Source: DATLGB01 sp038232275 (GTDB lineage: Bacteria > Actinomycetota > Thermoleophilia > Solirubrobacterales > Solirubrobacteraceae). Taken from it: a DNA stretch of 64,000 nucleotides. Under the pieces are notes generated by a model, which was not told the origin of the DNA, made no database searches, and saw only the letters and a program-made list of their open reading frames with translations. A program made the translations under genes and the position numbers. The stretch is taken from NCBI GenBank assembly GCA_038232275.1, contig JBBSIC010000013.1:1-64000 (forward strand). The letters are read 5' to 3'. Positions 50,214 to 58,590 of the stretch are shown here, in pieces. Each line of letters opens with the position of its first letter. Position 1 is the stretch's first letter.

Positions 50214-51355
50214 CCGTATCCTTCAGGGCAGCCTTGGCCACCCTGCTCGATACCGACCCGGTCCACCTCGCCCGAGCGATCGAGCTCGGCGAGCGCGGCC
50301 GGGGTCACACGTCGCCCAATCCGATGGTCGGCGCGGTCGTCGTGCTCGACGGCGAGGTGCTCGGGGAGGGGTGGCACGCCGCGCTCGGCAGCCCGCACGC
50401 CGAGCGCGAGGCGCTCGCGGCCTGCGCCGGGGCCGGCACGGCCGGGGCCACGCTGTACGTGTCGCTCGAGCCGTGCTGCCACCACGGCCGCACCCCGCCC
50501 TGCACGGACGCGATCGTGGAGGCGCAGATCGCACGCGTCGTCGTTGCCTCCGACGACCCGACGGAGAAGGCATCCGGCCGCGGGCTGGGCATCCTGCGCG
50601 ACGAGGGCATCGAGGTCGTCATGGCCGACGGGGAGCTCGCGGCCGAGGCGCGCCGGATCAACCAGCCCTTCCGCAAGCACGCCCGCACGGGCCGCCCGCA
50701 CATCCTCTTCAAGTCGGCGATGACGCTCGACGGCAAGGTCGCCACGCGCACCGGGGACTCCAAGTGGATCTCCTGCGAGGCGTCGCGCGCCCGCGCGCAC
50801 CGCTGGCGCGCCGAGTGCGACGCCGTCGCGGTCGGCATCGGCACCGCGCTCGCCGACGACCCCGCGCTGACGGCCCGCGTCGAGGGCGTCGCGCGCCAGC
50901 CCCGCCACGTGGTCTTCGACTCCGAGGGCCGCCTGCCGCTGGACTCCCAGCTCATACGCGGACTGGCCGACGTGCCCCTGACCGTCGTCGTGGGCCGGGC
51001 CGCCCCGCGCACCGCCACCGACGCGCTCGAGGTCGCCGGCGCCGAGGTGATCGTCGCCACCGGCGAGAACGAGCCCGCGCGGGTGCGCTCGGCGCTCGAC
51101 CAGCTCGGCGCCTCCGGCATCACCTCGATCCTGCTCGAGGGCGGCCCGCACCTGGCCGGCGCCTTCTTGGACGCCGGCGAGGTCGACCAGATCGCCTTAT
51201 TCCTCGCTCCGGTGGTCCTCGGCGGCTCGAGCGGCCGCGACCCGATCGAGGGCCAGGGCGCCGAGCGCATCGCCGAGGCCGCCCGCGCGCTCTCGCTGGA
51301 GTCCGAGCCGATCGGGGAGGACGTCCTGATCTGCGCCCGGATGCGCGAGTGGTGA
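50204..51355 (+). CDS. ribD: Bifunctional riboflavin deaminase/reductase RibD
   Basis: The N-terminal deaminase has HAEREALAAC and the zinc motif PCCHHGRTPPCTDAI; the C-terminal reductase has FKSAMTLDGKVATRTGDSKWIS and ILLEGGPHLAGAFL. The 383-residue protein catalyses the second and third steps from GTP toward riboflavin. ATG 50204 gives about 20 residues before the deaminase fold and overlaps the previous membrane protein by 10 bases. There is no space for an FMN riboswitch directly upstream. It starts the ribD-ribE-ribBA-ribH series. Confidence 0.95.
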   Translation: MSLTVSFRAALATLLDTDPVHLARAIELGERGRGHTSPNPMVGAVVVLDGEVLGEGWHAALGSPHAEREALAACAGAGTAGATLYVSLEPCCHHGRTPPCTDAIVEAQIARVVVASDDPTEKASGRGLGILRDEGIEVVMADGELAAEARRINQPFRKHARTGRPHILFKSAMTLDGKVATRTGDSKWISCEASRARAHRWRAECDAVAVGIGTALADDPALTARVEGVARQPRHVVFDSEGRLPLDSQLIRGLADVPLTVVVGRAAPRTATDALEVAGAEVIVATGENEPARVRSALDQLGASGITSILLEGGPHLAGAFLDAGEVDQIALFLAPVVLGGSSGRDPIEGQGAERIAEAARALSLESEPIGEDVLICARMREW

Positions 51356-51368
51356 AGGTGACCCACTG

Positions 51369-51956
51369 ATGTTCACCGGGCTCGTGATGGATCTGGGGGA
51401 GGTCGGCGAGGTCGTACAGACCGCCGGTGGCGTGCGCCTGCACGTCCGCACGACGCTGACGTCCGAGGTCTCGCCCGGCGACTCGGTCGCGGTCAACGGC
51501 GTCTGCCTCACCGCCGCCACCGTCGACGACGGCGCGTTCGCGGCCGACGTCATGCACGAGACGCTGCGGCGGTCCTCGCTGGGCGGCGCCCATACGGGCG
51601 CCCAGGTCAACGTCGAGCTGCCGCTGCGCCCGGCCGACCGTCTCGGCGGGCACGTGGTGCAGGGCCACGTGGACGCGACGGGCACCGTGGCCTCGACCGA
51701 GCCCGACGGCTTCGCGCGCCGCCTGCGCGTCGAGCCCGCGGACCCGGCGCTGCTGCGCTACGTCGTCGACAAGGGCTCGATCGCGGTCGACGGCGTCTCG
51801 CTCACCGTCTCCGCGCTCGACGACGCCGCCTTCGAGGTCTCGCTCATCCCCGAGACGCTCGAGCGCACCACCCTCGGCACCCTGCGCACCGGGATGACCG
51901 TGAACCTGGAGTTCGACGTCCTGGCCAAGTACGTGGAGAGGCTGATCTCGAGATGA
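51369..51956 (+). CDS. ribE: Riboflavin synthase alpha chain
   Basis: The 195-residue protein is made of two similar halves, each with the lumazine-binding fold: MFTGLVMDLGEV...SVAVNGVCLTAATV and GGHVVQGHVDATG...SIAVDGVSLTVSAL. It makes riboflavin from two dimethylribityllumazines. It lies 13 bases after ribD and overlaps ribBA as ATGA. Confidence 0.95.
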   Translation: MFTGLVMDLGEVGEVVQTAGGVRLHVRTTLTSEVSPGDSVAVNGVCLTAATVDDGAFAADVMHETLRRSSLGGAHTGAQVNVELPLRPADRLGGHVVQGHVDATGTVASTEPDGFARRLRVEPADPALLRYVVDKGSIAVDGVSLTVSALDDAAFEVSLIPETLERTTLGTLRTGMTVNLEFDVLAKYVERLISR

Positions 51957-53224
51957 GCACCGAACAGCGGATCTTCGCCCCCGTCGAGGAGGCGATCGAG
52001 GACATCCGCGCGGGCCGCATGGTCGTGGTCTGCGACGACGAGGACCGCGAGAACGAGGGCGATCTGGTCATGGCCGCGCAGTTCGCGACGCCCGCGGCGG
52101 TCAACTTCATGGCCAAGGAGGCGCGCGGGCTGATCTGCTTGACGCTCACGGGTGAGCGCTGCGACGAGCTCGGCCTCGACCTGATGGCGGCCAAGAACGA
52201 GGATCCGCTCAAGACGGCCTTCACGGTCTCCATCGACGCGCGCGCCGGGACGACGACCGGCATCAGCGCGGCCGAGCGCGCGCACACCGTGCAGGTGGCG
52301 ATCGCGCCGGCGACCCGGCCGGCCGACCTGATCCACGGCGGCCACGTCTTCCCGCTGAAGGCGAAGGCGGGCGGGGTGCTCGAGCGCGTCGGCCACACCG
52401 AGGCCTCGGTCGACCTCGCGCGGCTCGCCGGCCTCACCCCGGCCGGCGTCATCTGCGAGATCTCCAACGACGACGGGTCGATGGCGCGGGTGCCGGACCT
52501 GATCGACTACTGCCGCCGCCACGGCCTCAGACTCGTCACCATCGCCGACCTCGTCGAGTACCGGCGCCGCTACGACAAGCTCGTCGAGCGCGTCGTGGAG
52601 ACCGGGCTGCCGACGGTGTACGGCGAGTTCACCGCGGTCGGCTACCGCTCCCTGGTCGACGACAAGCATCACGTCGCGCTGGTCAAGGGCGAGGTCAGGG
52701 GCCGCTCCGACGTGCTCGTGCGCGTGCACTCCGAATGCCTCACCGGCGACGTCTTTCACTCCCTGCGCTGCGACTGCGGCGAGCAGCTCGAGTCGGCGCT
52801 GGCCCAGATCGAGGCGGAGGGGTCCGGCGTCCTGCTCTACCTCGCCCAGGAGGGCCGCGGGATCGGCCTGCTGAACAAGCTGCGCGCCTACAACCTGCAG
52901 GACGAGGGCTGGGACACGGTCGACGCCAACCTCCAGCTCGGCCTCCCAGTCGACCTGCGCGACTACGGCATCGGCGCCCAGATCCTCGTCGACCTCGGCC
53001 TGTCGAGCATCCGCATCCTCACCAACAACCCGAAGAAGATCCGCGGGCTGGAGGGCTACGGCCTCTCGGTGACCGAGCAGGTGCCGATCGTGCACGCGTC
53101 CAACCCCCATAACGAGCGCTACCTGGCCGCCAAGCGCGACCGGCTCGGCCACTCGATCCACCACCAGGCCCTGCCCCTCGACGAGGAGATGGTGGCCGAG
53201 GAGCACCGGCGCGACAATGAGTGA
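51953..53224 (+). CDS. ribBA: Bifunctional 3,4-DHBP synthase/GTP cyclohydrolase II
   Basis: Residues 1 to about 205 are the DHBP synthase (VVCDDEDRENEGDLVMAAQ, HTEASVDLARLAGL), and the rest is GTP cyclohydrolase II with the zinc site CLTGDVFHSLRCDCGEQL and YLAQEGRGIGLLNK. It supplies both entry substrates of the pathway. The 423-residue length is standard. It overlaps both ribE (ATGA) and ribH (8 bases). Confidence 0.96.
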   Translation: MSTEQRIFAPVEEAIEDIRAGRMVVVCDDEDRENEGDLVMAAQFATPAAVNFMAKEARGLICLTLTGERCDELGLDLMAAKNEDPLKTAFTVSIDARAGTTTGISAAERAHTVQVAIAPATRPADLIHGGHVFPLKAKAGGVLERVGHTEASVDLARLAGLTPAGVICEISNDDGSMARVPDLIDYCRRHGLRLVTIADLVEYRRRYDKLVERVVETGLPTVYGEFTAVGYRSLVDDKHHVALVKGEVRGRSDVLVRVHSECLTGDVFHSLRCDCGEQLESALAQIEAEGSGVLLYLAQEGRGIGLLNKLRAYNLQDEGWDTVDANLQLGLPVDLRDYGIGAQILVDLGLSSIRILTNNPKKIRGLEGYGLSVTEQVPIVHASNPHNERYLAAKRDRLGHSIHHQALPLDEEMVAEEHRRDNE

Positions 53225-53639
53225 GCCGCGCTATGCGATCGTCGTCGCGCGCTTTTACGCAGAGCTCGCCGACCGCCTGGTCACCGGCGCCCAGCGCGTC
53301 CTTGCGGGCAAGGCCGACGTCTTCGACGTGCCGGGCGCCTTCGAGCTGCCCGTCGCGGCCAAGCTGCTGGCCGAGTCGGGCCGCTACTGCGGCGTCGTCT
53401 GCCTCGGCGCCGTCATCCGCGGCGAGACCGACCACTACGACTACGTCTGCGCGGAGACCTCGCGCGGCATCCAGGACGTATCGCTGGACACCGGCATCCC
53501 GTGCGGCTTCGGCGTGCTTACCTGCGACGACTACGACCAGGCGCTCGCCCGCTCGGGGGAGGGCAAGCGCGACTCGGGCGCCCACGCCGCCGAGGCCGTG
53601 CTCGCCGTCGGCCGCATCCGCGACGCGGTCGGGTCCTAG
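53217..53639 (+). CDS. ribH: 6,7-dimethyl-8-ribityllumazine synthase
   Basis: The 140-residue subunit has IVVARFYAELADRLVTGA, the substrate loop VPGAFELPVAAKLL, and GAVIRGETDHYDYVCAETSRG with the catalytic histidine. FGVLTCDDYDQALAR completes the fold. It condenses the DHBP and pyrimidine precursors for riboflavin synthase. It is slightly shorter than usual (about 150) at the N-terminus. It is the last rib gene in this series. Confidence 0.95.
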   Translation: MSEPRYAIVVARFYAELADRLVTGAQRVLAGKADVFDVPGAFELPVAAKLLAESGRYCGVVCLGAVIRGETDHYDYVCAETSRGIQDVSLDTGIPCGFGVLTCDDYDQALARSGEGKRDSGAHAAEAVLAVGRIRDAVGS

Positions 53640-53643
53640 GCCC

Positions 53644-54318
53644 TTGCCCACCGCCGCCGTGGCGGCGCTCTGCGCGGCCGCGCTGGTCGCCGCCGGCTGC
53701 GGCACGAGCGACAAGGGGCAGATCCGCGACGCGGTGCGGGCGTTCGCGCTCGGGGCGTTGGCCGGGGACGCCGGGAAGGCCTGCCCGAGCATCTCGCCCG
53801 CCCACCGCAAGCGGGTCCGGAAGATCTTCAGCGTGCCGACGTGCGCGGCGTTCGTGAAGGCGCTGCACGACGACGAGCCGGCAGAGCGTCGGCGCGCGCA
53901 GCGCCTGGCCGTCGACTCGATCTCGATCCGGGGCGACCACGCCACCGCGCGGGTCCCGTTTGCAGCGAACGACGTGAAGACGGTGCGGCTGGTGCGCGCA
54001 GGCGGCCGATGGCTGTACGACGGGTTCGCGCCCAAGGGGGTGCAGCGGCCACGGCGGCCAGCGACGTGCCCGGCACACCGGCTGCGGCGCCCTGTGCACC
54101 CGCCGCGGCGCCCTGCGCACCGCGGGATGTTCGACGCCCGGCGGCTGCTGGGGATGCCGGTGGCCGCGGCCTCGCGGCTCGCCGATCGCTTCCGGTGCAC
54201 CATCCGGGTGACCGAGCAGGACGGCTACAGCCCGTACGACCTGACCGCGGACCTGCGCTTGAACCGCGTGGACGTCGTCACCGAGTCCGACGTCGTCGTC
54301 CGCGTCGGGATCGGCTAG
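53644..54318 (+). CDS. Putative lipoprotein with C-terminal I78-like domain
   Basis: Starting at TTG 53644, the protein opens with a hydrophobic leader and lipobox VAAGC, so it is probably lipid-anchored outside the membrane. A domain of about 110 residues of unknown type follows (KQIRDAVRAFALG-like helix, ATARVPFAANDVKTVRLV strands). The last 60 residues (LLGMPVAAASRLADRFRC...LRLNRVDVVTESDVVVRVGIG) resemble the I78/potato-inhibitor-like fold. The joining linker (54040-54125) is arginine/proline-rich in this frame, but reads as AAAPCAP repeats one frame over. Compensating frameshifts there are possible. Confidence 0.6.
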   Translation: MPTAAVAALCAAALVAAGCGTSDKGQIRDAVRAFALGALAGDAGKACPSISPAHRKRVRKIFSVPTCAAFVKALHDDEPAERRRAQRLAVDSISIRGDHATARVPFAANDVKTVRLVRAGGRWLYDGFAPKGVQRPRRPATCPAHRLRRPVHPPRRPAHRGMFDARRLLGMPVAAASRLADRFRCTIRVTEQDGYSPYDLTADLRLNRVDVVTESDVVVRVGIG

Positions 54319-54422
54319 CGCTGTTGAGGGCGTTTGGTCCCGCTGGAGGGGGACACGGCGCCCGGCCAGCCATTGGCGGTGGGTTCCGGCCCCACCCCCC
54401 GGGGCTCTCGTGACCAGTCGCA

Positions 54423-54453
54423 GATAGGGCATCCATTTGATGCCGAATCTGCG
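54423..54453. repeat. Dispersed 31-bp element, copy 2
   Basis: This is the partner of 31789-31819, 30/31 identical, with core GGCATC-CATTT-GATGCC. It lies in the 272-base gap between the lipoprotein and DoxX-like genes, which convergently transcribed units flank. Nothing else is recognisable in that gap. Confidence 0.75.
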
Positions 54454-54590
54454 GATGCCGGTGGATCGCCCTGGTCGCGGGGCTCCAGGTGGAACAGCGA
54501 CGTTGATGCGGGTGGGGCCCTGGGGCTCGCCCATCCACCGCGTACGCCCACCTCGATGCCCTGGTTTCGTCCCGTCAGCCCGCCCGCCCC

Positions 54591-54956
54591 CTAGCGCCGG
54601 GCGGCCGCCAGCGCCCAGCCGACGAAGCCGGCCTGGAGCGGGAGGCGGGCGAGCAGGGCCTTCTGCCCGCCCGGGACCTTCCTGTAGCGCTCCGGGTGCA
54701 GCGCCATGTGGACGTTGGCGGGGAAGACGGCGAGCATCGTCAGCGCCTCAAGCCACCCGCCGCAGCGGCGGACCGTCGGGTGCGAGGACAGCAGGCCCGC
54801 GCCGCCGACCGCCTCGGCCACGCCGCTCGCATACACGAGCTCGCGGTGGGCGGGCAGCCAGGGGGGCATGATCGCCTCGTAGGTCTTCGGGCTCAGGAAG
54901 TGCATGGAGCCGGCGAGGACGAAGAACGGGCCGGCGGCGTTCAGGATGCGGCGCAT
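54591..54956 (-). CDS. DoxX-like small membrane protein
   Basis: The 121-residue protein has four hydrophobic segments and the DoxX-type pattern AGSMHFLSPKTYEAIMPPWLPAHRELVYASGVAEAVGGAGLL. The start is ATG 54956. Its function is unclear; DoxX relatives associate with thiol-redox or quinone proteins. It lies 13 bases downstream of the kinase gene on the same strand, so the two may be co-transcribed. Confidence 0.8.
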   Translation of the reverse strand: MRRILNAAGPFFVLAGSMHFLSPKTYEAIMPPWLPAHRELVYASGVAEAVGGAGLLSSHPTVRRCGGWLEALTMLAVFPANVHMALHPERYRKVPGGQKALLARLPLQAGFVGWALAAARR

Positions 54957-54969
54957 GGTGGCCCGGATC

Positions 54970-56478
54970 CTAATCTTGGTTGCCCTTGGGGCCCTTGGGC
55001 TTGTCGTGGCCCTTCCCGCCGCCCTTGGGCGGCGACTGGCCGCCGCAGCCCTGGCCGGCGTTGTCGCACGCGTCCTGCAGCTCCCCGTTGACCGTGTCGG
55101 GCTGGTTGGACGGCCAGTGGGCGAGCTCGCGCTGCAGAACCGGGATCGCCTCGTCGGGGCGGCCCGAGCGGTTGAGTGCCGACCCGAGATCGAAGGTCGC
55201 GTAGGCGCACGGGTCGACGGCCGCCGAGGAGCCGCAGGCGTCGACCGCGCTCTGGAGGATCGGGACCGCCCCGGCGTAGTCGCCGCTCTGCATGAGCGCG
55301 TGGCCCTTGGCCTCCAGGGAGGAGGCCGAGGAGCTCGTCGGCTGGGTCGTCGCGGTCGGCGTCGCGGTGGCCGCGGCCGTCGCCGTGGAGGTGGCCGTCG
55401 CGGCCGGGGTGGGCGTCCGCCTCGCGTGGTGGCGGGCCGGCTTCTTCGCCGTGGTCCCCGCCGACGTGCTGCCGCCGTCGGACCCCGACACGGCGATCGC
55501 GACGGCGGCGGCGACCAGCACGAGCGCGGCGACGCCGGCCAGCACCGTGCCGAGCCGCGGGCGCCGCTCGTCGCGCGGAGTGCGCCCGCGGCGCTCCGGC
55601 GGCAGCGGACGCGTCGCGCCGGTGGGCGGCGTCGGGGGCGGGGCGACGGCGCCGGCACCGTCGAGCGCGGCGGTCAGGGCCCTGACGAACGCGCCCGCGG
55701 TCGGCCAGCGGCGGTCGGGATCCTTGGCCATGCCGCGCGCGATCACGTCCTGCGCGGCGGGCGGCAGGCCGGGCGCGCGCGGCGGCTCGTCCTCGATGTG
55801 CGCGCGCGCCTGGGCGGCGAAGTGCGGGCCTGCGAACGGCTTCTCGCCGCACAGCAGCTCGTAGGCGAGCACGGCCAGCGCGTAGCGGTCCGAGGCCGAG
55901 GTGGCCGGCTCGCCGGCGGCCTGCTCGGGGGAGATGTAGGCGGCGGTGCCGAGCACCTGTCCGGTCTGCGTGAAGCGCTCGGTCTCGTGCGCGACGCTGG
56001 CGATGCCGAAGTCCGCGACGGCCACCTTGTCGTGGTGGTCGAGCAGCAGGTTGCCGGGCTTGATGTCGCGGTGCACGACCCCGGCCTCGTGGGCAGCGTC
56101 GAGGGCGTCGGCGGTGTCGCGCAGCCAGGCGAGCGCCCGCGGCGCAGGGATGCGCCCGTGACGGGCGAGCTCGTCACCGACGGTCCCGCCGTCGCGGCGC
56201 TCCATGACGATGAACGAGCGCCCGCCGTGCTCGCCGACGTCGAAGATCGTCACCACGCTCGCGTGCGAGGAGAGCCCCGCGGCGGCCCGCGCCTCGCGCT
56301 GGAAGCGCTGGCGCGCGGAGGGGTCGTCGTTGAGATGCTCCGCGAGCACCTTGACGGCCACCGGGCGGTTGAGCAAGGTGTCGTGGGCGGCGTACACGGC
56401 GGCCATCCCGCCGGCGGCGATGCCGCCTTCGAGGCGGTAGCGATCGGGCAGGCCGAAGGGTGCCAAGGGATCCGGCAT
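54970..56478 (-). CDS. Membrane Ser/Thr protein kinase with extracytoplasmic TPR-like domain
   Basis: The 502-residue protein has a Hanks-type kinase domain at 13-270. It includes the glycine loop GGIAAGGMAAVY, K43 in VAVKVL, HRDIKPGN with D138, DFG at 156-158 and the activation segment SPEQ. A proline-rich linker leads to one span (309-330). The outer part has a threonine/alanine-rich stalk, then two TPR-like helices (AKGHALMQSGDYAGAVPILQ and FDLGSALNRSGRPDEAIPVL), cysteine-containing sequence, and a glycine/lysine tail. PASTA repeats, common in actinobacterial kinases of this layout, are absent. A different ligand is therefore likely. Confidence 0.9.
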   Translation of the reverse strand: MPDPLAPFGLPDRYRLEGGIAAGGMAAVYAAHDTLLNRPVAVKVLAEHLNDDPSARQRFQREARAAAGLSSHASVVTIFDVGEHGGRSFIVMERRDGGTVGDELARHGRIPAPRALAWLRDTADALDAAHEAGVVHRDIKPGNLLLDHHDKVAVADFGIASVAHETERFTQTGQVLGTAAYISPEQAAGEPATSASDRYALAVLAYELLCGEKPFAGPHFAAQARAHIEDEPPRAPGLPPAAQDVIARGMAKDPDRRWPTAGAFVRALTAALDGAGAVAPPPTPPTGATRPLPPERRGRTPRDERRPRLGTVLAGVAALVLVAAAVAIAVSGSDGGSTSAGTTAKKPARHHARRTPTPAATATSTATAAATATPTATTQPTSSSASSLEAKGHALMQSGDYAGAVPILQSAVDACGSSAAVDPCAYATFDLGSALNRSGRPDEAIPVLQRELAHWPSNQPDTVNGELQDACDNAGQGCGGQSPPKGGGKGHDKPKGPKGNQD

Positions 56479-56526
56479 CCGGGATCGGCTACCCCCCAGA
56501 CCGGGCGCTACACTTCCGGATCGCCT

Positions 56527-56715
56527 ATGGCTCGCGTTTGTCACACCTGCGGGAAAGGGCCCGCCTTCGGGCAGTCCCGGTCCCATTCGATGGTCGCCAC
56601 CAAGCGGCGGTTCGATCCGAACCTGCAGAAGGTCCGCATCGTCGAAAAGGGCGCGCGCAAGCGGGCCTACGTGTGTACGCGCTGCCTGAAGGCCGGCAAG
56701 GTCACCAAGGCCTAG
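56527..56715 (+). CDS. rpmB: 50S ribosomal protein L28 (zinc-binding form)
   Basis: The 62-residue protein MARVCHTCGKGPAFGQSRSH retains two CxxC pairs (CHTC, CTRC), so it is the zinc-containing C+ type. KRRFDPNLQKVRI is the family core. It stands alone before the fakA-like gene, as in Bacillus and many other bacteria. Bacteria with zinc-free paralogues switch them under zinc shortage; no paralogue is in this window. Confidence 0.95.
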   Translation: MARVCHTCGKGPAFGQSRSHSMVATKRRFDPNLQKVRIVEKGARKRAYVCTRCLKAGKVTKA

Positions 56716-56742
56716 CCGGCCGATCGCCGCCGCGCCAGCGGA

Positions 56743-56748
56743 TAGGCT
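56743..56748 (+). promoter_or_regulatory. Candidate -10 box (leaderless) for the fakA-like gene
   Basis: TAGGCT, 6 bases before ATG 56755. It is the same hexamer and spacing as before the aminotransferase at 5354. Confidence 0.4.
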
Positions 56749-56754
56749 CGCACC

Positions 56755-58398
56755 ATGTTGCCGTCGGACCCCAGCCTCGTCCGCTTCCGCTCCGTGGTCG
56801 AGGGCGCCCTCGGCGCGCTCGAGTCCCGCCGCCAGGAGATCAACGACCTCAACGTCTTCCCCGTCGCCGACGGTGATACGGGCGACAACATGGCGCTCAC
56901 CCTGCGCGCGGTCGTCGAGGAGCTCGCGCGCCTCGAGGACCAGGGGCCGGTCGACGAGATCGGCCGCGACCAGATCGTCGAGTCCGTCGCGCGCGCGGCG
57001 CTGCTCGGCGCCCGCGGCAACTCGGGCGTGATCCTGTCCCAGCTCGTCCGCGGCGCCGCCGAGGAGCTGATCTCCCGCCCCGGCGAGCTCGTCGACCCCG
57101 TGCTCGTCGCCGCCGCGCTCGCCCGCGCCGCCGAGCGCGCCTACGGGTCGGTGCGCGAGCCCGCGGAGGGCACGATCCTCACCGTCGCCCGCGAGATGGC
57201 GAGCCGCATGGCCTCCGAGCTCGCCCACATGCCCCACGACGAGCGGCGCCTGGGCAGCGAGGGTGACGCCGGGCTGCAGAACCGCCTGATCGCCACCATC
57301 CTCTCCAGCGCGCTGGAGACGGGGGAGGCCTCGCTCAAGCGCGGCCCGGAGCTGCTGCCGATCCTGCGCCAGGCCGGGGTCGTCGACGCGGGCGCCTACG
57401 GCCTGCTCGTCGTCCTCGCCGGGTGCGTGGGTGTGCTGCAGGGCGACACGCCGCCGAAGCTCGCACACCACGCCCCGGCGCGCATCTCGCACCCGCAGCA
57501 CGACTCCTGGACGTACCGCTACTGCACGAACTTCGCCGTCACGGGCGCCGAGCTCAACAGCTCGTACTTCATCCCGCTGCTCGAGCAGATCGGCGACTCC
57601 GTGCTCGTGGTGGGCGACCGGGCGACGCTCAAGGTCCACGTCCACACGAACGACCCCGAGCGCGCGACCGCGATCTTCTCCGAGCACGGGACCGTCATCC
57701 GCCTCGACGTGGCCGACATGCGCGAGCAGGTCCTCGAGCGCGCCGAGCGCCTCGCGGCCGCCGCGCCGGACATCTGCGGAGTGCTGAGCGTCGTGTCGGG
57801 CGACGGCATGGCCGAGATGTTCCGCTCCCTCGGCGCGACGCCGCTGGACGGCGGCCCCACGCTGAACCCGTCGACCTACGAGCTGCTCGCCGGCATCCAC
57901 TCCGTGGCCGCCGAGGAGGTCGTGGTCCTGCCGAACTCGCCGAACGTGCGCATGGCGGCCGAGCGCGCCGCGGACCTCTCCGACAAGTCCGTCCGCGTCG
58001 TGGCCTCGCGCTCGCAGCAGGCGGGCCTCGCGGCCGCCGTCGCGCTGGAGCCCAGCCGCCACGCCGCGGTCAACGCCGCGGCGATGGTCGCGGCGCTCGA
58101 GGCGATCCGCACCGGCGCGGTCACCGAGGCCGCCCGCGACGACGGCGAGCAGCGCTTTCGCGCTGGCGAGGCCATCGGCTTCGTCGAGGAGGAGCTCGTG
58201 GCCTGGGGCGAGCCCGAGGAGACGCTGCGGGCGGTGCTCGACTCCCTGTCCGCCGACGCCGAGCTGCTGACGCTGATCGCGGGCCCGGCCGCGCCGTTCG
58301 GGGCCGAGCAGATCGCCGGCCTGATCCCCGAGGGCGTCGATTACGAGCTTTCCGACGGCGGGCAGCCGAGCTACTGGTGGCTGCTGTCGGCCGAGTGA
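56755..58398 (+). CDS. fakA: DAK2-domain protein, FakA (fatty acid kinase)-like
   Basis: The 547-residue protein has the N-terminal DhaL/DAK2 domain with metal-binding aspartates in PVADGDTGDNMALTL (D39, D41, D44) and LLGARGNSGVILSQLVRG. The middle and C-terminal domains (DVADMREQVLERAERL; GDDGEQRFRAGEAIGFVEEE-like) match the YloV/FakA family. With a FakB fatty-acid-binding partner, FakA phosphorylates fatty acids for phospholipid synthesis. No fakB is here. The rpmB-fakA-recG order is conserved in distant bacteria. Confidence 0.88.
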   Translation: MLPSDPSLVRFRSVVEGALGALESRRQEINDLNVFPVADGDTGDNMALTLRAVVEELARLEDQGPVDEIGRDQIVESVARAALLGARGNSGVILSQLVRGAAEELISRPGELVDPVLVAAALARAAERAYGSVREPAEGTILTVAREMASRMASELAHMPHDERRLGSEGDAGLQNRLIATILSSALETGEASLKRGPELLPILRQAGVVDAGAYGLLVVLAGCVGVLQGDTPPKLAHHAPARISHPQHDSWTYRYCTNFAVTGAELNSSYFIPLLEQIGDSVLVVGDRATLKVHVHTNDPERATAIFSEHGTVIRLDVADMREQVLERAERLAAAAPDICGVLSVVSGDGMAEMFRSLGATPLDGGPTLNPSTYELLAGIHSVAAEEVVVLPNSPNVRMAAERAADLSDKSVRVVASRSQQAGLAAAVALEPSRHAAVNAAAMVAALEAIRTGAVTEAARDDGEQRFRAGEAIGFVEEELVAWGEPEETLRAVLDSLSADAELLTLIAGPAAPFGAEQIAGLIPEGVDYELSDGGQPSYWWLLSAE

Positions 58399-58432
58399 CT
58401 CTCGGGTCGACGGTGATGTCGCGCACAGCCGC

Positions 58433-58462
58433 TTGACTTCCGGACTATCGGTGCCGTACGTT
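58433..58462 (+). promoter_or_regulatory. Promoter candidate of the secreted-protein gene
   Basis: TTGACT (58433-58438) and TACGTT (58457-58462) are separated by 18 bases. Unlike many genes here, transcription from it would give a 5' leader of about 120 bases before ATG 58591. Confidence 0.45.
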
Positions 58463-58590
58463 GCTCATGGCTCGGGAGAACAGACTCCCACCCGGCAATG
58501 GAAGTCCTGGCAGGGGCGTCCAGACGGTAACCACCAGTCCGACGAAATATCGGGCCGCGCGGCGGCCACATCGACTTGCGGGGGTATCTC

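Noticed and set aside
56755..58062. Minus-strand frame continuing the kinase upstream to 58062
   Set aside because: It is the shadow of the fakA-like and rpmB genes. The kinase begins at ATG 56478 just before its glycine-rich loop.
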